30,167 nucleotides of DNA from a virus, in IMG/VR virus record IMGVR_UViG_3300006922_002050, positions 1-30,167 of that record; one strand, 5' to 3'. Positions within the stretch are counted from its first letter, which is position 1; each line of letters begins with the position of its first letter. A program made the translations under genes and the position numbers. Below are positions 1 to 8,119 of this stretch, piece after piece. The notes below the pieces were generated by a model, which worked only from the letters and a program-made list of their open reading frames with translations, searched no databases and was not told where the DNA came from.

Positions 1-979
1 AGTATTGGGATTTGATGAACTCTGCGAAGTCTGTGTTCCCGAAGACGGGTTCCCAAAATTCCTTTGTGAGGGTTTCGCTTTGTCGAACCTTTTTCTCGTC
101 ACCAGCAATACTATACCAACCATTACTAGGCTTAACAACATACCCACCAGCAAGAGCAACATCCAGAAGACCACTAAACTGTTGGACACCACCTTCCCAA
201 GAAACTGAAATAGGGATTTTACTTTTCTCTTTAACATATCTAGATTTTTCTACATTAATAATAAAGTGATAACCTTTGATTTCTGTGCCTTGTTTGTCTT
301 GTTGACGACCCAGAATCCAAATGTTGTCAGCACTGTAGTATATACCAGTTCCGCCACCGACGATATCTTTCGGGAAGAGACCAATCTCTTTGTATGTGTG
401 GTTGACGGCAAGCATTGGAATGTTTTTCATTGTCAGATAGGGAGTTACCATTCTGAACAGACCTTTTAATGCTTTAGCACGAGACATATCTGCAACCGAC
501 TTCTCATTCAATGCATCTTCAAGTTCTTTCTTGGATGCAAGATTACCAATCGAGTCAATAACAATAATAACGTTATCGTCTCGGTCAAGTTCTTCAAGTT
601 GACCAATAATGTCAAACTTGAGTTCCTCAACATTCGCAATCGGTGTGTGCAGAACTCTGCTGGTGTCAATCCCGAACTGCTCGAAGTAAGATTGTGGCGA
701 ACCAAACTCACTATCATAAAAAAGCAGAACAGCATCTTTTTTCTCTTTAAGATAAGCACCTGCCATCAGCAGGGCAAAAGAGGTTTTAAAGTGCTTACTG
801 GGACCGGCTAGAACGGTCAATCCTGGCGTTACACCACCGTCTATGGAACCCGATAGAGCAACGTTGACCATTGGAACGTTTGTGGGTACCATATCTTTTT
901 CAGTGAAGAACTTACTCTCCGACAGTATCTCCGTCGTCTTGATTTTCGAGTTCTTCTGTAATTTGTTCATAACTGACAT
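1..979 (-). CDS. uvsX: UvsX, RecA-like recombinase (3' end cut off by window edge)
   Basis: Strand-exchange recombinase that coats ssDNA and drives recombination-dependent replication, working with UvsY and UvsW, both encoded in this window. The frame is open from 979 to the window edge (about 326 codons). Walker A is GPSKHFKT at residues 59-66, and the VIDSIGNLASKKE block is nearly identical to T4 UvsX. The start at 979 is chosen because the N-terminus reads MSVMNKLQKN and continues into SKFFTEKD, which aligns with the T4 UvsX N-terminus, and because AGAAGG lies 5 nt before this ATG. A start at 890-892 would lose that conserved N-terminus. The gene therefore overlaps the 3' end of the upstream UDP-glucose dehydrogenase by 68 nt in another frame. 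Function is certain; the exact start (979 or 970) is likely. Confidence 0.95.
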   Translation of the reverse strand, partial: MSVMNKLQKNSKIKTTEILSESKFFTEKDMVPTNVPMVNVALSGSIDGGVTPGLTVLAGPSKHFKTSFALLMAGAYLKEKKDAVLLFYDSEFGSPQSYFEQFGIDTSRVLHTPIANVEELKFDIIGQLEELDRDDNVIIVIDSIGNLASKKELEDALNEKSVADMSRAKALKGLFRMVTPYLTMKNIPMLAVNHTYKEIGLFPKDIVGGGTGIYYSADNIWILGRQQDKQGTEIKGYHFIINVEKSRYVKEKSKIPISVSWEGGVQQFSGLLDVALAGGYVVKPSNGWYSIAGDEKKVRQSETLTKEFWEPVFGNTDFAEFIKSQY

Positions 980-1847
980 TTTGTGCCTTCTCTCTATCAT
1001 CTAATTCATATTGTGAGCGATACTCATTGTTTATTGTAATACATTCTGCAAGCAAAGTCAAGTCATTATCATACTTGGTGAATGCCAAAGTATCTTTGGG
1101 GAAACATGCGCCGCCATAGCCTTGCTTGCCATCAAAGCCTGGAACAGTCATGTGACTAGGTCCGATACGAGCATCGTTAGACACGACACGAGAAATCGAA
1201 TGCCAGTTGACACCATTCTTCTTACATGAATCGTAGATTTGATTGAAGAAAGTTACTCTCATAGCAAGATAACTGTTAATAGTGTATTTGATGTAAGATG
1301 CTTCCATAGGAGACACAACAGCAAATGATGTTGACAAACAGTTTGAGAAAAGACCATAGAATTCAGTCAAAGGCTTATCAGCACCTGGAACACAGCCGAT
1401 TACATGGAATGGAGCATTCACAAAGTCACGCTTTGCGTTGGCTTCTGTCAGAAACTCTGGGTTGTAAAGTAGACGATGAATGTCTTCTTTAAACAGTGAG
1501 TTATACAGTCTGTCAATGATGTCAGGCGTAACTGTTGATTTGATAACAACCATTGCCTTCGTATGCTCAAGTAGTTTAAGAACTGCGTCTTCTACAATTG
1601 ATGCATCAACAAAGCCGCTTTCGCTCATTGGTGTTGGCGCACAGATGAATACAAGCTGTGGCTCCCAATCAATCAAATCGTCAACTGTTGTGTCATGCTT
1701 CGGGTCAACATAGAACTTTGTAAGACCTTCATGTGTGAAAGCAAAGTCAACTGCTTGACCAACAAAGCCATGTCCAACAATGCCAAGACGAAGACGACCT
1801 GCTTCTTCATCATCTGGTTCATATTTTTTACTTTTAGTTTTCGCCAT
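912..1847 (-). CDS. UDP-glucose 6-dehydrogenase family protein
   Basis: Predicted to oxidise UDP-glucose to UDP-glucuronate with two NAD+. The N-terminal Rossmann motif is GHGFVG at 25-30, followed by a central E-x4-K-x3-N helix (E182, K187, N191) and the active-site motif GGACFPKD with catalytic Cys248. At 311 aa it is shorter than most bacterial enzymes (about 390-450 aa), and much of the C-terminal UDP-binding domain appears reduced. The family is clear, but a related nucleotide-sugar substrate (GDP-mannose, UDP-HexNAc) cannot be excluded. It follows the 4-epimerase by 1 nt, so the pair probably forms a two-step nucleotide-sugar pathway. Its last 68 nt overlap the start of uvsX. Confidence 0.88.
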   Translation of the reverse strand: MAKTKSKKYEPDDEEAGRLRLGIVGHGFVGQAVDFAFTHEGLTKFYVDPKHDTTVDDLIDWEPQLVFICAPTPMSESGFVDASIVEDAVLKLLEHTKAMVVIKSTVTPDIIDRLYNSLFKEDIHRLLYNPEFLTEANAKRDFVNAPFHVIGCVPGADKPLTEFYGLFSNCLSTSFAVVSPMEASYIKYTINSYLAMRVTFFNQIYDSCKKNGVNWHSISRVVSNDARIGPSHMTVPGFDGKQGYGGACFPKDTLAFTKYDNDLTLLAECITINNEYRSQYELDDREKAQNVSYEQITEELENQDDGDTVGE

Positions 1848-1848
1848 T

Positions 1849-2802
1849 TTAGTTTACTCCATAGTAACGTTTATACCACTGAACAAAGGCTTGAACACCT
1901 TGCTCAATGTTCACTTTGGGTTCATAACCCAAGGCTTCTAGTTTCTTAGTAGAAGCCCAAGTCTCTTGTGTGTCTGCGGGATGTGGTGGTGCTAATTTAA
2001 CTTTAGCATCAACACCCAACTCTTTACTTATGCAATCAATAAAGTGCATCAGTTCTACTTGCTTACCACGACCAATATTGAAGATTTCGTTGTTGTCAAT
2101 ATTCTTGTGTTCAAACAGAACAGTCTTGATACCAGCAATGATGTCACCAACATATGTGAAGTCACGCTTCATGTCACCATAGTTGTATGCTTCAATCTCT
2201 TTACCAGCAAGAATATTCTTCGTGAAGTCAAACAGAGCCATATCAGGACGACCCCATGGACCATAGACTGTAAAGAAGCGCAAGCCAATATTGTTCAGAC
2301 CAGACGAGATGAACTGTGATTCATTCACACGCTTTGTCCAGCCATATGCGTTCAACTGATGACCATGAACGTTTGGCTCGGTCCACGGCAGTGGATATGT
2401 GCCAGCATAGACGCATGATGTAGACGCATAGATGACTTGCTTTGTATCATACATCTTACAGATGTCAATCACATTCTGTGTTGCATCAATATTGTCTGCG
2501 TGATACAGGCGTTCTTTACCATACGAGTCACGAACACCTGCTCGTGCGCCAAGATGAATAACTACATCTGGACGAAACATCTGAAACACTTCGTCAAGTT
2601 TGTCAAAGTCTTTCATGTCTACATTGAGAACTGGATGACGAAACGCTGTGATGCGGTCATACTTCAGTTGAGGGTCATAAAGGTTATTATTATAGTTATC
2701 AATACCGATAACATTGAATCCGTCTTCAATCAAGTCTGCCATCAGATGTGTGCCGATGAAACCCGCACCACCCGTGACTAATATCTTTGCTGTATTATCC
2801 AT
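1849..2802 (-). CDS. UDP-glucuronate 4-epimerase-like SDR protein
   Basis: Extended short-chain dehydrogenase/reductase, predicted to interconvert UDP-glucuronate and UDP-galacturonate. It shows the NAD motif GGAGFIG at 11-17, the STS block at 127-129 and the catalytic Tyr153-x3-Lys157. The segment VYGPWGRPDMALFDFTK and the later MKRDFTYV are typical of the CapI/LpsL-type UDP-glucuronate 4-epimerases. The start at 2802 is preferred over an upstream in-frame start at 2883 because MDNTAKILVTGG begins directly at the first beta strand and gives a normal 317-aa protein. It overlaps the stop of the preceding gene by 8 nt (ATGGATAA). UDP-glucose or UDP-arabinose epimerase activity is possible, but the sequence fits UDP-glucuronate best. 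Confidence 0.82.
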   Translation of the reverse strand: MDNTAKILVTGGAGFIGTHLMADLIEDGFNVIGIDNYNNNLYDPQLKYDRITAFRHPVLNVDMKDFDKLDEVFQMFRPDVVIHLGARAGVRDSYGKERLYHADNIDATQNVIDICKMYDTKQVIYASTSCVYAGTYPLPWTEPNVHGHQLNAYGWTKRVNESQFISSGLNNIGLRFFTVYGPWGRPDMALFDFTKNILAGKEIEAYNYGDMKRDFTYVGDIIAGIKTVLFEHKNIDNNEIFNIGRGKQVELMHFIDCISKELGVDAKVKLAPPHPADTQETWASTKKLEALGYEPKVNIEQGVQAFVQWYKRYYGVN

Positions 2803-3730
2803 TTCTGTAAATATACTCCAATGCTCTATCTGCTTCTTTGTCCAATGGTCTATTATTATACCACATTCCTGTGTCATTGTCAAGTTCTTTACACAGGGTT
2901 GCTATCTGAGTCGCCGTTATCGGATAGCCTTTTGCTACTGCGTTGCCCGCAATCGCAATCATAATCTGATACATCTTGTGATACCAACCAGTGTTAGTAA
3001 TCGCTTTGTATTCAAGTTCAAGTCTGCGTGGCATGAACGGGCAGTCACGATAACTTGTCCAGTTGTAATCAGTATTATCTAGGGAATTTTTACGATGCTC
3101 CATCACTGCTTTCTGAAGTGCAGGAGGTAGTCTGTCCATGAAAGAGTTACCCTGCTTCTCTACATATGCGTGTTTGTTCATCAGCATATCAGGGTCGATG
3201 TGTGTGCCTTCATTCGTAAAGATGAAGTTGTATGCATTTGGATACTGCGCTGGCACATAATACATACGAGACAAGTCTTTTGTCTGCTTGTCGCCCAGAC
3301 CTTCGAACTCTTCGTTCATCGCAAACCAGAAGTGAGGCAACTGTTTACTGTCAACATTACGAGTCAATGGAAACACAAGACGAAACTTAGGTTGCTCAAT
3401 AGTTGATGATGCAGTAGAGTAGCAAACATAGTGATGCTCACCAAACTTCTCGTAGAGTGTCTGCTCTAGAACAGCAGAATCCACTGCGTAATCATCAACA
3501 TCAAGACAAGCCCAACCAGACCAGTAATCAACATTCTTGTTAGACCGGGTAGTATCATCATGATAGCGAGCGGGGCTAATAAGAGGAGAAGAATCTGTTC
3601 CACCTTTTTGTCCTTTCTGTTCTGACAATCCATACAACAAAGTCTCGAAGTCGTCCCAAGAGTCAAACTCTTGGAAGCGATGAGTCTTGTTGTCAAATGT
3701 ATTTTTGAACAATGTTAATGCATATCTCAT
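2795..3730 (-). CDS. Primase-polymerase (AEP)-like protein, putative
   Basis: A 311-aa protein with features resembling archaeo-eukaryotic primase/prim-pol proteins of phages and plasmids. An acidic motif ACLDVDD at 75-80 fits the metal-binding DxD. It is followed by a YSTASST...KFRLVFPL block at 104-122, resembling the second prim-pol motif (usually S-x-H then R-L-V-x-P-L), but the usual His is replaced by Ala or Ser. The C-terminal region with ATQIATLCKEL and ALEYIY resembles the helical C-terminal part of such proteins. No T4-type primase gp61 is in this window. It is transcribed from its own promoter directly upstream with only 6 nt between -10 and ATG. Priming activity is not shown, and a degenerate or non-catalytic homologue is possible. 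Confidence 0.55.
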   Translation of the reverse strand: MRYALTLFKNTFDNKTHRFQEFDSWDDFETLLYGLSEQKGQKGGTDSSPLISPARYHDDTTRSNKNVDYWSGWACLDVDDYAVDSAVLEQTLYEKFGEHHYVCYSTASSTIEQPKFRLVFPLTRNVDSKQLPHFWFAMNEEFEGLGDKQTKDLSRMYYVPAQYPNAYNFIFTNEGTHIDPDMLMNKHAYVEKQGNSFMDRLPPALQKAVMEHRKNSLDNTDYNWTSYRDCPFMPRRLELEYKAITNTGWYHKMYQIMIAIAGNAVAKGYPITATQIATLCKELDNDTGMWYNNRPLDKEADRALEYIYRNG

Positions 3731-3736
3731 TGTCTT

Positions 3737-3765
3737 AATATATCACACTTTGCAATATAAAGCAA
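3737..3765 (-). promoter_or_regulatory. Sigma70-type promoter, leaderless spacing, before prim-pol-like gene
   Basis: On the minus strand: a weak -35 TTGCTT (3765-3760), a 17-nt spacer ending in GTGTGA, and -10 TATATT (3742-3737), then AAGACA and ATG at 3730. The upstream gene's TGA stop (3745-3743) lies directly before the -10. The predicted start site falls on or beside the A of the ATG. The -35 is poor, but the TGTGA-TATATT block matches the polymerase promoter. Confidence 0.65.
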
Positions 3766-4381
3766 GTTCTAATTTCGATATTGTGTGTTTTTCTGTGCCA
3801 TCTTCAAGTATCTCATACATATCACACTCATACGGCCATGTTTTTACCAACTTCAACTTACCATGGTCTTTAATTGCTTTTACAACATCTGGCGTTTCGT
3901 GATTGTCAAACATAACCCACTCTGCTTTAAGAATGTCAACAGCAAGTGTTATGTCAAGAATAACATTACCATATAGATGTTGACCATCAATGAAAACAAA
4001 CGGAAAACGTTTGTGAGTTTTAGTGTGACCCTTTTTTCTAGCATCACTCCCGTTTAATATAAACAGTTCTTTCCAAACTTGAGGAGACTCATAAGGAAAC
4101 ATATCTTTCACATTGGCATACTTGCTCTTTACAATTGGAGCAAATTGCATAAACTTTGTGTGCGCTGGACCACATGAATAAATCTCACAGTCAGGTAATG
4201 TCTGCGCCCAGTAACTTGTCGAGTGACCTTTATAGAATCCAATCTCAAGCATCTTTCGAGGATTCACATTATTCTTCACATAATGAAATGCGTCATAGAC
4301 TGGTTGAGTTGGAGGAATCCATCCCCAAGTCTTGCCTCTGTAGTGCTTATCGTTTTCGAGGTGGTCTATATCATACATCAT
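3743..4381 (-). CDS. Class I SAM-dependent methyltransferase-like protein
   Basis: A 212-aa protein with a Rossmann methyltransferase motif [12 protein letters not shown], at 44-54, followed by an alternating helix/strand pattern. The later [20 protein letters not shown] segment resembles the methyltransferase family in which an Asp and His after strand 4 bind a metal. The substrate is unknown. The family includes sugar and small-molecule O-methyltransferases, so a link to the nearby UDP-sugar genes is possible but unproven. The start at 4381 overlaps the stop of the DNA polymerase gene by 4 nt (ATGA), so translation is probably coupled. A second ATG follows at 4378. Confidence 0.7.
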   Translation of the reverse strand: MMYDIDHLENDKHYRGKTWGWIPPTQPVYDAFHYVKNNVNPRKMLEIGFYKGHSTSYWAQTLPDCEIYSCGPAHTKFMQFAPIVKSKYANVKDMFPYESPQVWKELFILNGSDARKKGHTKTHKRFPFVFIDGQHLYGNVILDITLAVDILKAEWVMFDNHETPDVVKAIKDHGKLKLVKTWPYECDMYEILEDGTEKHTISKLELALYCKV

Positions 4382-6849
4382 GAGAAAAACATATCCAGTT
4401 GCGCTCTCGGTTCTGCGCTCCAGCCAACAGCATCGAGAATGGGTTCAAGGGGTCCAACAAATGTCTTTTCGAACATCTTAGAGTAATCGACATACTTGTT
4501 GAGATTTAATTCTTTGGGCAAGGTCACAGGATAAGCAACGACATTTTCGTTGATAGGATTAGGTGTCTTGAGATATACAAACTTCACTTTCTCACCATTC
4601 TTAATTGTCTCATAACGTAGCCCTTTGTCTTTTATATAGTGATTATATAATAATGCGCCGCGCACATGAATAGGTGTTCCCTTCTTGTAGATTGACATTC
4701 TGTCAGACCACTTGTCAACTTCGCTCACACCACGAGGAAATGAGATTTGTTCAGCGGGCAGTTTTACAAACTCAGACTTGAAGTTTGAGATGAACTTCTG
4801 TGTCTCTGTCTCAGAACCCTTGACAAGAATAGCAAACATCTCTTTCATACGCTCACGCACAATCTGCGGTGTTGACGATTTGATTGCCTCGATGCCCATC
4901 ATCTTGAGTTTGGGTTCTGCGTATTGAACACCCTCAGAGTTGTGAACATTGAGAATGTAACGCTTCTTAGCGACCCAGATACCTCTGTCAGCAATTACTT
5001 CACGACCCATCTCCATACGATTAGAGTATGCTTGAGTGTAAGACGCCATGTCTTCAAAAGACTTTGTTAGAACCTTCTCAAAGTGTTCACGACAAATCTT
5101 ATCAAGAAACTTCACAGGGTCTTTAGGCTTAAACTTATCGACAAGGCTCGACATGTTGAGATATACAGAGTCCGTGTCGATAGCAATCACATAGTCTTTG
5201 TCAGGTGTTTCTAATAGAGTATTCATCTCAGTGTTGACAGCACGTTCTGCCCACTTGATGGCTAACTGACCAGCCAGTGTAATGCTCTCAGCAACTCGTT
5301 GGTCAAAGTAACGGAACCAACGATTGCCTAGCGCACCATACAGACTGTTCATCAAAATCTTAATCGCCATCTGCTGATTGTCTAGAGTGGCAATCTTGTT
5401 TGACAATGCTTTTGTTGGTGTCTGCTCATACTCTTGCTGTGCGTCAAGCATTTCTTTTTTGATGACACGGCGTTCAGAATAATACTGACGAATGACACTG
5501 GGAATAATACCTTCTTTTTGCTTGCTGAACTTTACGCCCGATGGTGCAAGTGCAAAGCCAGCAGGAATATCTGTTTGCTTGCGTAGCATCTGCTCGACAC
5601 TCGTGTTAGTCAGACCAGACAATACAGTCTCGGGCGACATGTTGTATTGCACAATGATGTTTGGATACAGAGAGTTCAAGTCAAATGATGTGACCCAGTC
5701 ATGTGAACCGACATGCGGTTCTTTTACATAGCCACCTTCATAGTTACTCTTTGCTTTCTCAATCTTCTGTGGCACAGCAATCTTCTGCGAATACAGAATA
5801 CGATGAATGATACTATCCCAGATGTTTGTTGTGCCTAGCACATCTTCATAGTTCACACCACCTTTGTATGCAAGAGTGAATGCGAGTGATATCAGACCAA
5901 GTTTCTCTTCGAGCATGTCAACGAGTTCAACATCTCGGATGTTATACTCCATGAACTTCTGATGGTCTTCTTTATAGAGTGTATGCAGATTACCGAAGTC
6001 TTCGTATGACAACTTACGCTCACCCAGCACCACATTAGCAATGTGGTCAAGACGATACGACTCTTGCTGACCCAGAGTGTTCAGCGTAAACTTACGAAAC
6101 AAGTCATAGTAATCAAGTTGAGCGATACCGCACAAGTCATATGCTTTTACTTCACGCATACCAAACTTGTTTGCTTGTATAGTTCTTTGACGAACTTCAC
6201 CCCACGGCGAGAACCTCAGCACAGATTCCTCACCAAGAACTTTTCTTGTTCTATTAACAAGATAGGGAATATCAAACTGCTTAGTATTCCAGCCAGTCAC
6301 AACATCAGGCGAGCCATGTGTTGACCAGTATTCAAGAAACTTGTTTATTAGGTCAAGTTCATTGTCACAGTGTTGGTAGATAACATTATCAGGTGGAGTG
6401 AACTTGTCACAGCCCCATGCACGAAAGAACTCTTCTTTACTGTTCTTGGTCGTGATAGCGGTGATAGGATGATTAGCATACTCAGGCTCAGGAAAGCCTT
6501 CGTCGGATGCGACCTCGATGTCGATAGTCGTTACAGCAATCTTAGACGGGTCAAACTTGATGTCGCCTGTCCACTTCTGTGTAATAAACTGTGAGACATA
6601 GTTCGTCATGCCATAGACATCAAAGCCTGAGACATGTTCGTATCGTTTTACGAAGTCTGTCGCATCTCGCATTGAGTCCATGGTAACAGGCTCTACAGAA
6701 ACACCATCGAGTGTGCGCCAAGTGCCTTTTTCTGAATTCACATAAAGGGTGGGTTTAAATGGAAACTTCTTCTGAATACGTTTCGTGCCTGTATAGCCAC
6801 GACACTGAAGAAAGTTACCGCTACGTTCTATTGATGTATAAAAGTCCAT
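4378..6849 (-). CDS. 43: DNA polymerase, family B (gp43)
   Basis: Replicative DNA polymerase with proofreading exonuclease, 823 aa (T4 gp43 is 898). Exo I carries D110 and E112, Exo II is GWNTKQFD at 186-193, and Exo III is Y302-x3-D306. Polymerase motif A is DLNSLYP at 390-396, motif B is KILMNSLYG at 497-505, and motif C is the DTD at 558-560. The C-terminus LDMFFS resembles the T4 clamp-binding tail. The N-terminus MDFYTSIE matches the start of T4 gp43 (MKEFYISIE), so the ATG at 6849 is secure even though no ribosome binding site precedes it. In T4 the messenger is repressed by gp43 itself and RegA. Here the predicted leaderless start leaves no 5' operator of the T4 kind. Confidence 0.98.
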   Translation of the reverse strand: MDFYTSIERSGNFLQCRGYTGTKRIQKKFPFKPTLYVNSEKGTWRTLDGVSVEPVTMDSMRDATDFVKRYEHVSGFDVYGMTNYVSQFITQKWTGDIKFDPSKIAVTTIDIEVASDEGFPEPEYANHPITAITTKNSKEEFFRAWGCDKFTPPDNVIYQHCDNELDLINKFLEYWSTHGSPDVVTGWNTKQFDIPYLVNRTRKVLGEESVLRFSPWGEVRQRTIQANKFGMREVKAYDLCGIAQLDYYDLFRKFTLNTLGQQESYRLDHIANVVLGERKLSYEDFGNLHTLYKEDHQKFMEYNIRDVELVDMLEEKLGLISLAFTLAYKGGVNYEDVLGTTNIWDSIIHRILYSQKIAVPQKIEKAKSNYEGGYVKEPHVGSHDWVTSFDLNSLYPNIIVQYNMSPETVLSGLTNTSVEQMLRKQTDIPAGFALAPSGVKFSKQKEGIIPSVIRQYYSERRVIKKEMLDAQQEYEQTPTKALSNKIATLDNQQMAIKILMNSLYGALGNRWFRYFDQRVAESITLAGQLAIKWAERAVNTEMNTLLETPDKDYVIAIDTDSVYLNMSSLVDKFKPKDPVKFLDKICREHFEKVLTKSFEDMASYTQAYSNRMEMGREVIADRGIWVAKKRYILNVHNSEGVQYAEPKLKMMGIEAIKSSTPQIVRERMKEMFAILVKGSETETQKFISNFKSEFVKLPAEQISFPRGVSEVDKWSDRMSIYKKGTPIHVRGALLYNHYIKDKGLRYETIKNGEKVKFVYLKTPNPINENVVAYPVTLPKELNLNKYVDYSKMFEKTFVGPLEPILDAVGWSAEPRAQLDMFFS

Positions 6850-6855
6850 TATGTT

Positions 6856-6884
6856 AATATATCACACTTCTCAAGATATGTCAA
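6856..6884 (-). promoter_or_regulatory. Sigma70-type promoter of gene 43, leaderless spacing
   Basis: On the minus strand: TTGACA (6884-6879), a 17-nt spacer ending in GTGTGA, TATATT (6861-6856), then AACATA and ATG at 6849. With normal initiation 7 nt after the -10, the transcript begins at the start codon. It lies just downstream of the Hsp20-unit terminator. Confidence 0.85.
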
Positions 6885-6890
6885 TGATGA

Positions 6891-6927
6891 AATAAAAAGA
6901 GGGCGGTGAACCGAGTTGACCGCCCTC
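6891..6927 (-). terminator. Rho-independent terminator after Hsp20 unit
   Basis: A perfect 9-bp stem, GAGGGCGGT/ACCGCCCTC (6919-6927 with 6899-6907), has an 11-nt loop and is followed on the minus strand by TTTTTATT. It separates the Hsp20 unit from the polymerase promoter. Confidence 0.92.
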
Positions 6928-6934
6928 AAGCTAA

Positions 6935-7015
6935 TTAGACTAACGCTGAAACAACGATAGCCATCTCAGCAAACGCCACGGCAATGATGCCGTTTAGAAG
7001 GTTGATGTGTGTCAT
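6935..7015 (-). CDS. 26-aa hydrophobic microprotein downstream of Hsp20
   Basis: A short ORF reading MTHINLLNGIIAV and then AFAEMAIVVSALV, most of which could form one membrane helix. A good Shine-Dalgarno (GAGGAAA) lies about 7 nt before the ATG, and the stop is just before the terminator, so it appears to be the last gene of the Hsp20 transcript. No homologue is recognised. The precise fit between ribosome binding site and terminator argues for a real gene, although a chance ORF cannot be excluded. Confidence 0.65.
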   Translation of the reverse strand: MTHINLLNGIIAVAFAEMAIVVSALV

Positions 7016-7031
7016 TTTATTTTCCTCGTGA

Positions 7032-7448
7032 TTAATTGATTTTAATGCTACGAGGCTGCTTCTCTTTTGGGATTTCTAACTTCAAATTTACTGCAAGAAT
7101 ACCGTCCGTAAGAGACGCTCCAGTTACTTCGACATACTCAGAGAGACGGAATTGACGTTTAAAGTTTCTTGTGGAAATACCACGATGAATAACTTCTCGT
7201 CCTTTACTCTCATACTCACCTGTGATAGTGAGAGAACGTTCCTTCTGTTCTACATGAATATGGTCTTGAGTGAACCCTGCAACAGCAACTTCGATAGTGA
7301 ACTCATCGTCCGACTCTTTAATAATGTTATGAGGCGGATAGTGGTCATTCGCATGTTTAGTCGCATATTCTAGTTCGTTAAACAAGTGGTCAAAACCAAT
7401 GAATGCGGATTTAGGGAATAGTTGTTTACCTACTTTTAGATTAGTCAT
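7032..7448 (-). CDS. Small heat shock protein, Hsp20/IbpA type
   Basis: A 138-aa alpha-crystallin-type chaperone that binds unfolding proteins and keeps them soluble. The core domain runs from about residue 40 (NIIKESDDEFTIEVAVAGF) to 128, including TITGEYE, the GISTRNFKRQFRL segment typical of IbpA, and a late AVNLKLEIPKE strand, with a C-terminal I-x-I (IKI) near the end. A clear Shine-Dalgarno (AGGAG) precedes the ATG. The gene has its own sigma70-type promoter and a leader hairpin upstream, and shares its transcript with a 26-aa peptide. Hsp20 genes are common in aquatic T4-like phages, where a role in folding or assembly of virion proteins has been suggested. Confidence 0.93.
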   Translation of the reverse strand: MTNLKVGKQLFPKSAFIGFDHLFNELEYATKHANDHYPPHNIIKESDDEFTIEVAVAGFTQDHIHVEQKERSLTITGEYESKGREVIHRGISTRNFKRQFRLSEYVEVTGASLTDGILAVNLKLEIPKEKQPRSIKIN

Positions 7449-7484
7449 GTCTGTTATCTCCTATTTAATTAGCAAGACATATAA

Positions 7485-7507
7485 GAAGACCCGTTATCGG
7501 CATCTTC
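7485..7507 (-). promoter_or_regulatory. Hairpin at 5' end of Hsp20 leader RNA
   Basis: GAAGA/TCTTC arms with an inner CCG/CGG around loop ATAA sit at the predicted 5' end of the Hsp20 mRNA, about 40 nt before the start codon. It may stabilise the RNA. It does not cover the ribosome binding site, so a thermometer role is not supported directly. Confidence 0.4.
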
Positions 7508-7514
7508 ATTACTA

Positions 7515-7543
7515 TATATAAGAACTCACCGTTCAAATGTCAA
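7515..7543 (-). promoter_or_regulatory. Sigma70-type promoter of Hsp20 unit
   Basis: On the minus strand: TTGACA (7543-7538), a 17-nt spacer and TATATA (7520-7515). A leader of roughly 60 nt with AGGAG precedes the Hsp20 ATG, unlike the leaderless junctions elsewhere in the window. Confidence 0.82.
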
Positions 7544-7552
7544 GTGGTTCAG

Positions 7553-8119
7553 TTAAATAAATGTTGCGGGGTCACAATCAGAGTCACTCTCAAAACCAAA
7601 TGAGAATGTGACCCGTGCAGTCTTAGGCTCAATTTGATGCCAAGTTCCTCGAGGAATCCAAACAGCATCTCCAGGCTTCATCATTCTAACATCGTCTCTG
7701 TTCGAAGGCTCTTCTGTATAACCTATCGTAATCTTGACTTCGCTGATAACCTGAACAAGAAAAACATCCATTTTATCTGCATGACGAGGATACGAATCCG
7801 AGTTCTGACCAAAACCAACAAACGCAATGTTAGTAATATTAGGTTGCCCTTTGTCATATTCAAGTTTTTTAGGAGCAGGCAATACAAAGAAGTCATTCAT
7901 ATCTTGCTGAATTTCTTTCGCAAATCGTGGAGCAGAAGGTCTGGAATGACATGAGTTGAGACCAACTCTCTGCTTATCACGATTCCAAGCATATAACTCT
8001 GGTGGATGAGTATCAATAAGACGCATCATCTTGTTCCAATCATAAGACTGTGTATCTGCTTTTGTCCACCAGTGACGCTTATTACGAATGTCTTCAATAT
8101 GGTCTTCGAAGTTAATCAT
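7553..8119 (-). CDS. Cupin/JmjC-like protein
   Basis: A 188-aa protein with a double-stranded beta-helix signature. The metal-binding pair is H113-x-D115 (RHADKMD), followed by KPGDAVWIPRGTWHQ at 148-162 with the distal ligand His161. This fits cupin or JmjC-type 2-oxoglutarate oxygenases, and the PGD-x-WIP-x-G-x-WH segment is typical. The substrate is unknown: JmjC-like enzymes hydroxylate proteins or tRNA bases, while plain cupins bind many ligands. The start overlaps the RegA stop by 4 nt (ATGA), so it is translated with RegA in the replication operon. It is one of four oxygenase-like genes in this window. Confidence 0.7.
   Translation of the reverse strand: MINFEDHIEDIRNKRHWWTKADTQSYDWNKMMRLIDTHPPELYAWNRDKQRVGLNSCHSRPSAPRFAKEIQQDMNDFFVLPAPKKLEYDKGQPNITNIAFVGFGQNSDSYPRHADKMDVFLVQVISEVKITIGYTEEPSNRDDVRMMKPGDAVWIPRGTWHQIEPKTARVTFSFGFESDSDCDPATFI

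Noticed and set aside
1849-2802. The idea that the SDR protein is a UDP-glucuronate decarboxylase leading to UDP-xylose and UDP-arabinose for DNA arabinosylation.
   Set aside because: Its PWGRPDMALF and MKRDFTYV segments match 4-epimerases rather than decarboxylases. No xylose epimerase or glycosyltransferase is present in the window.
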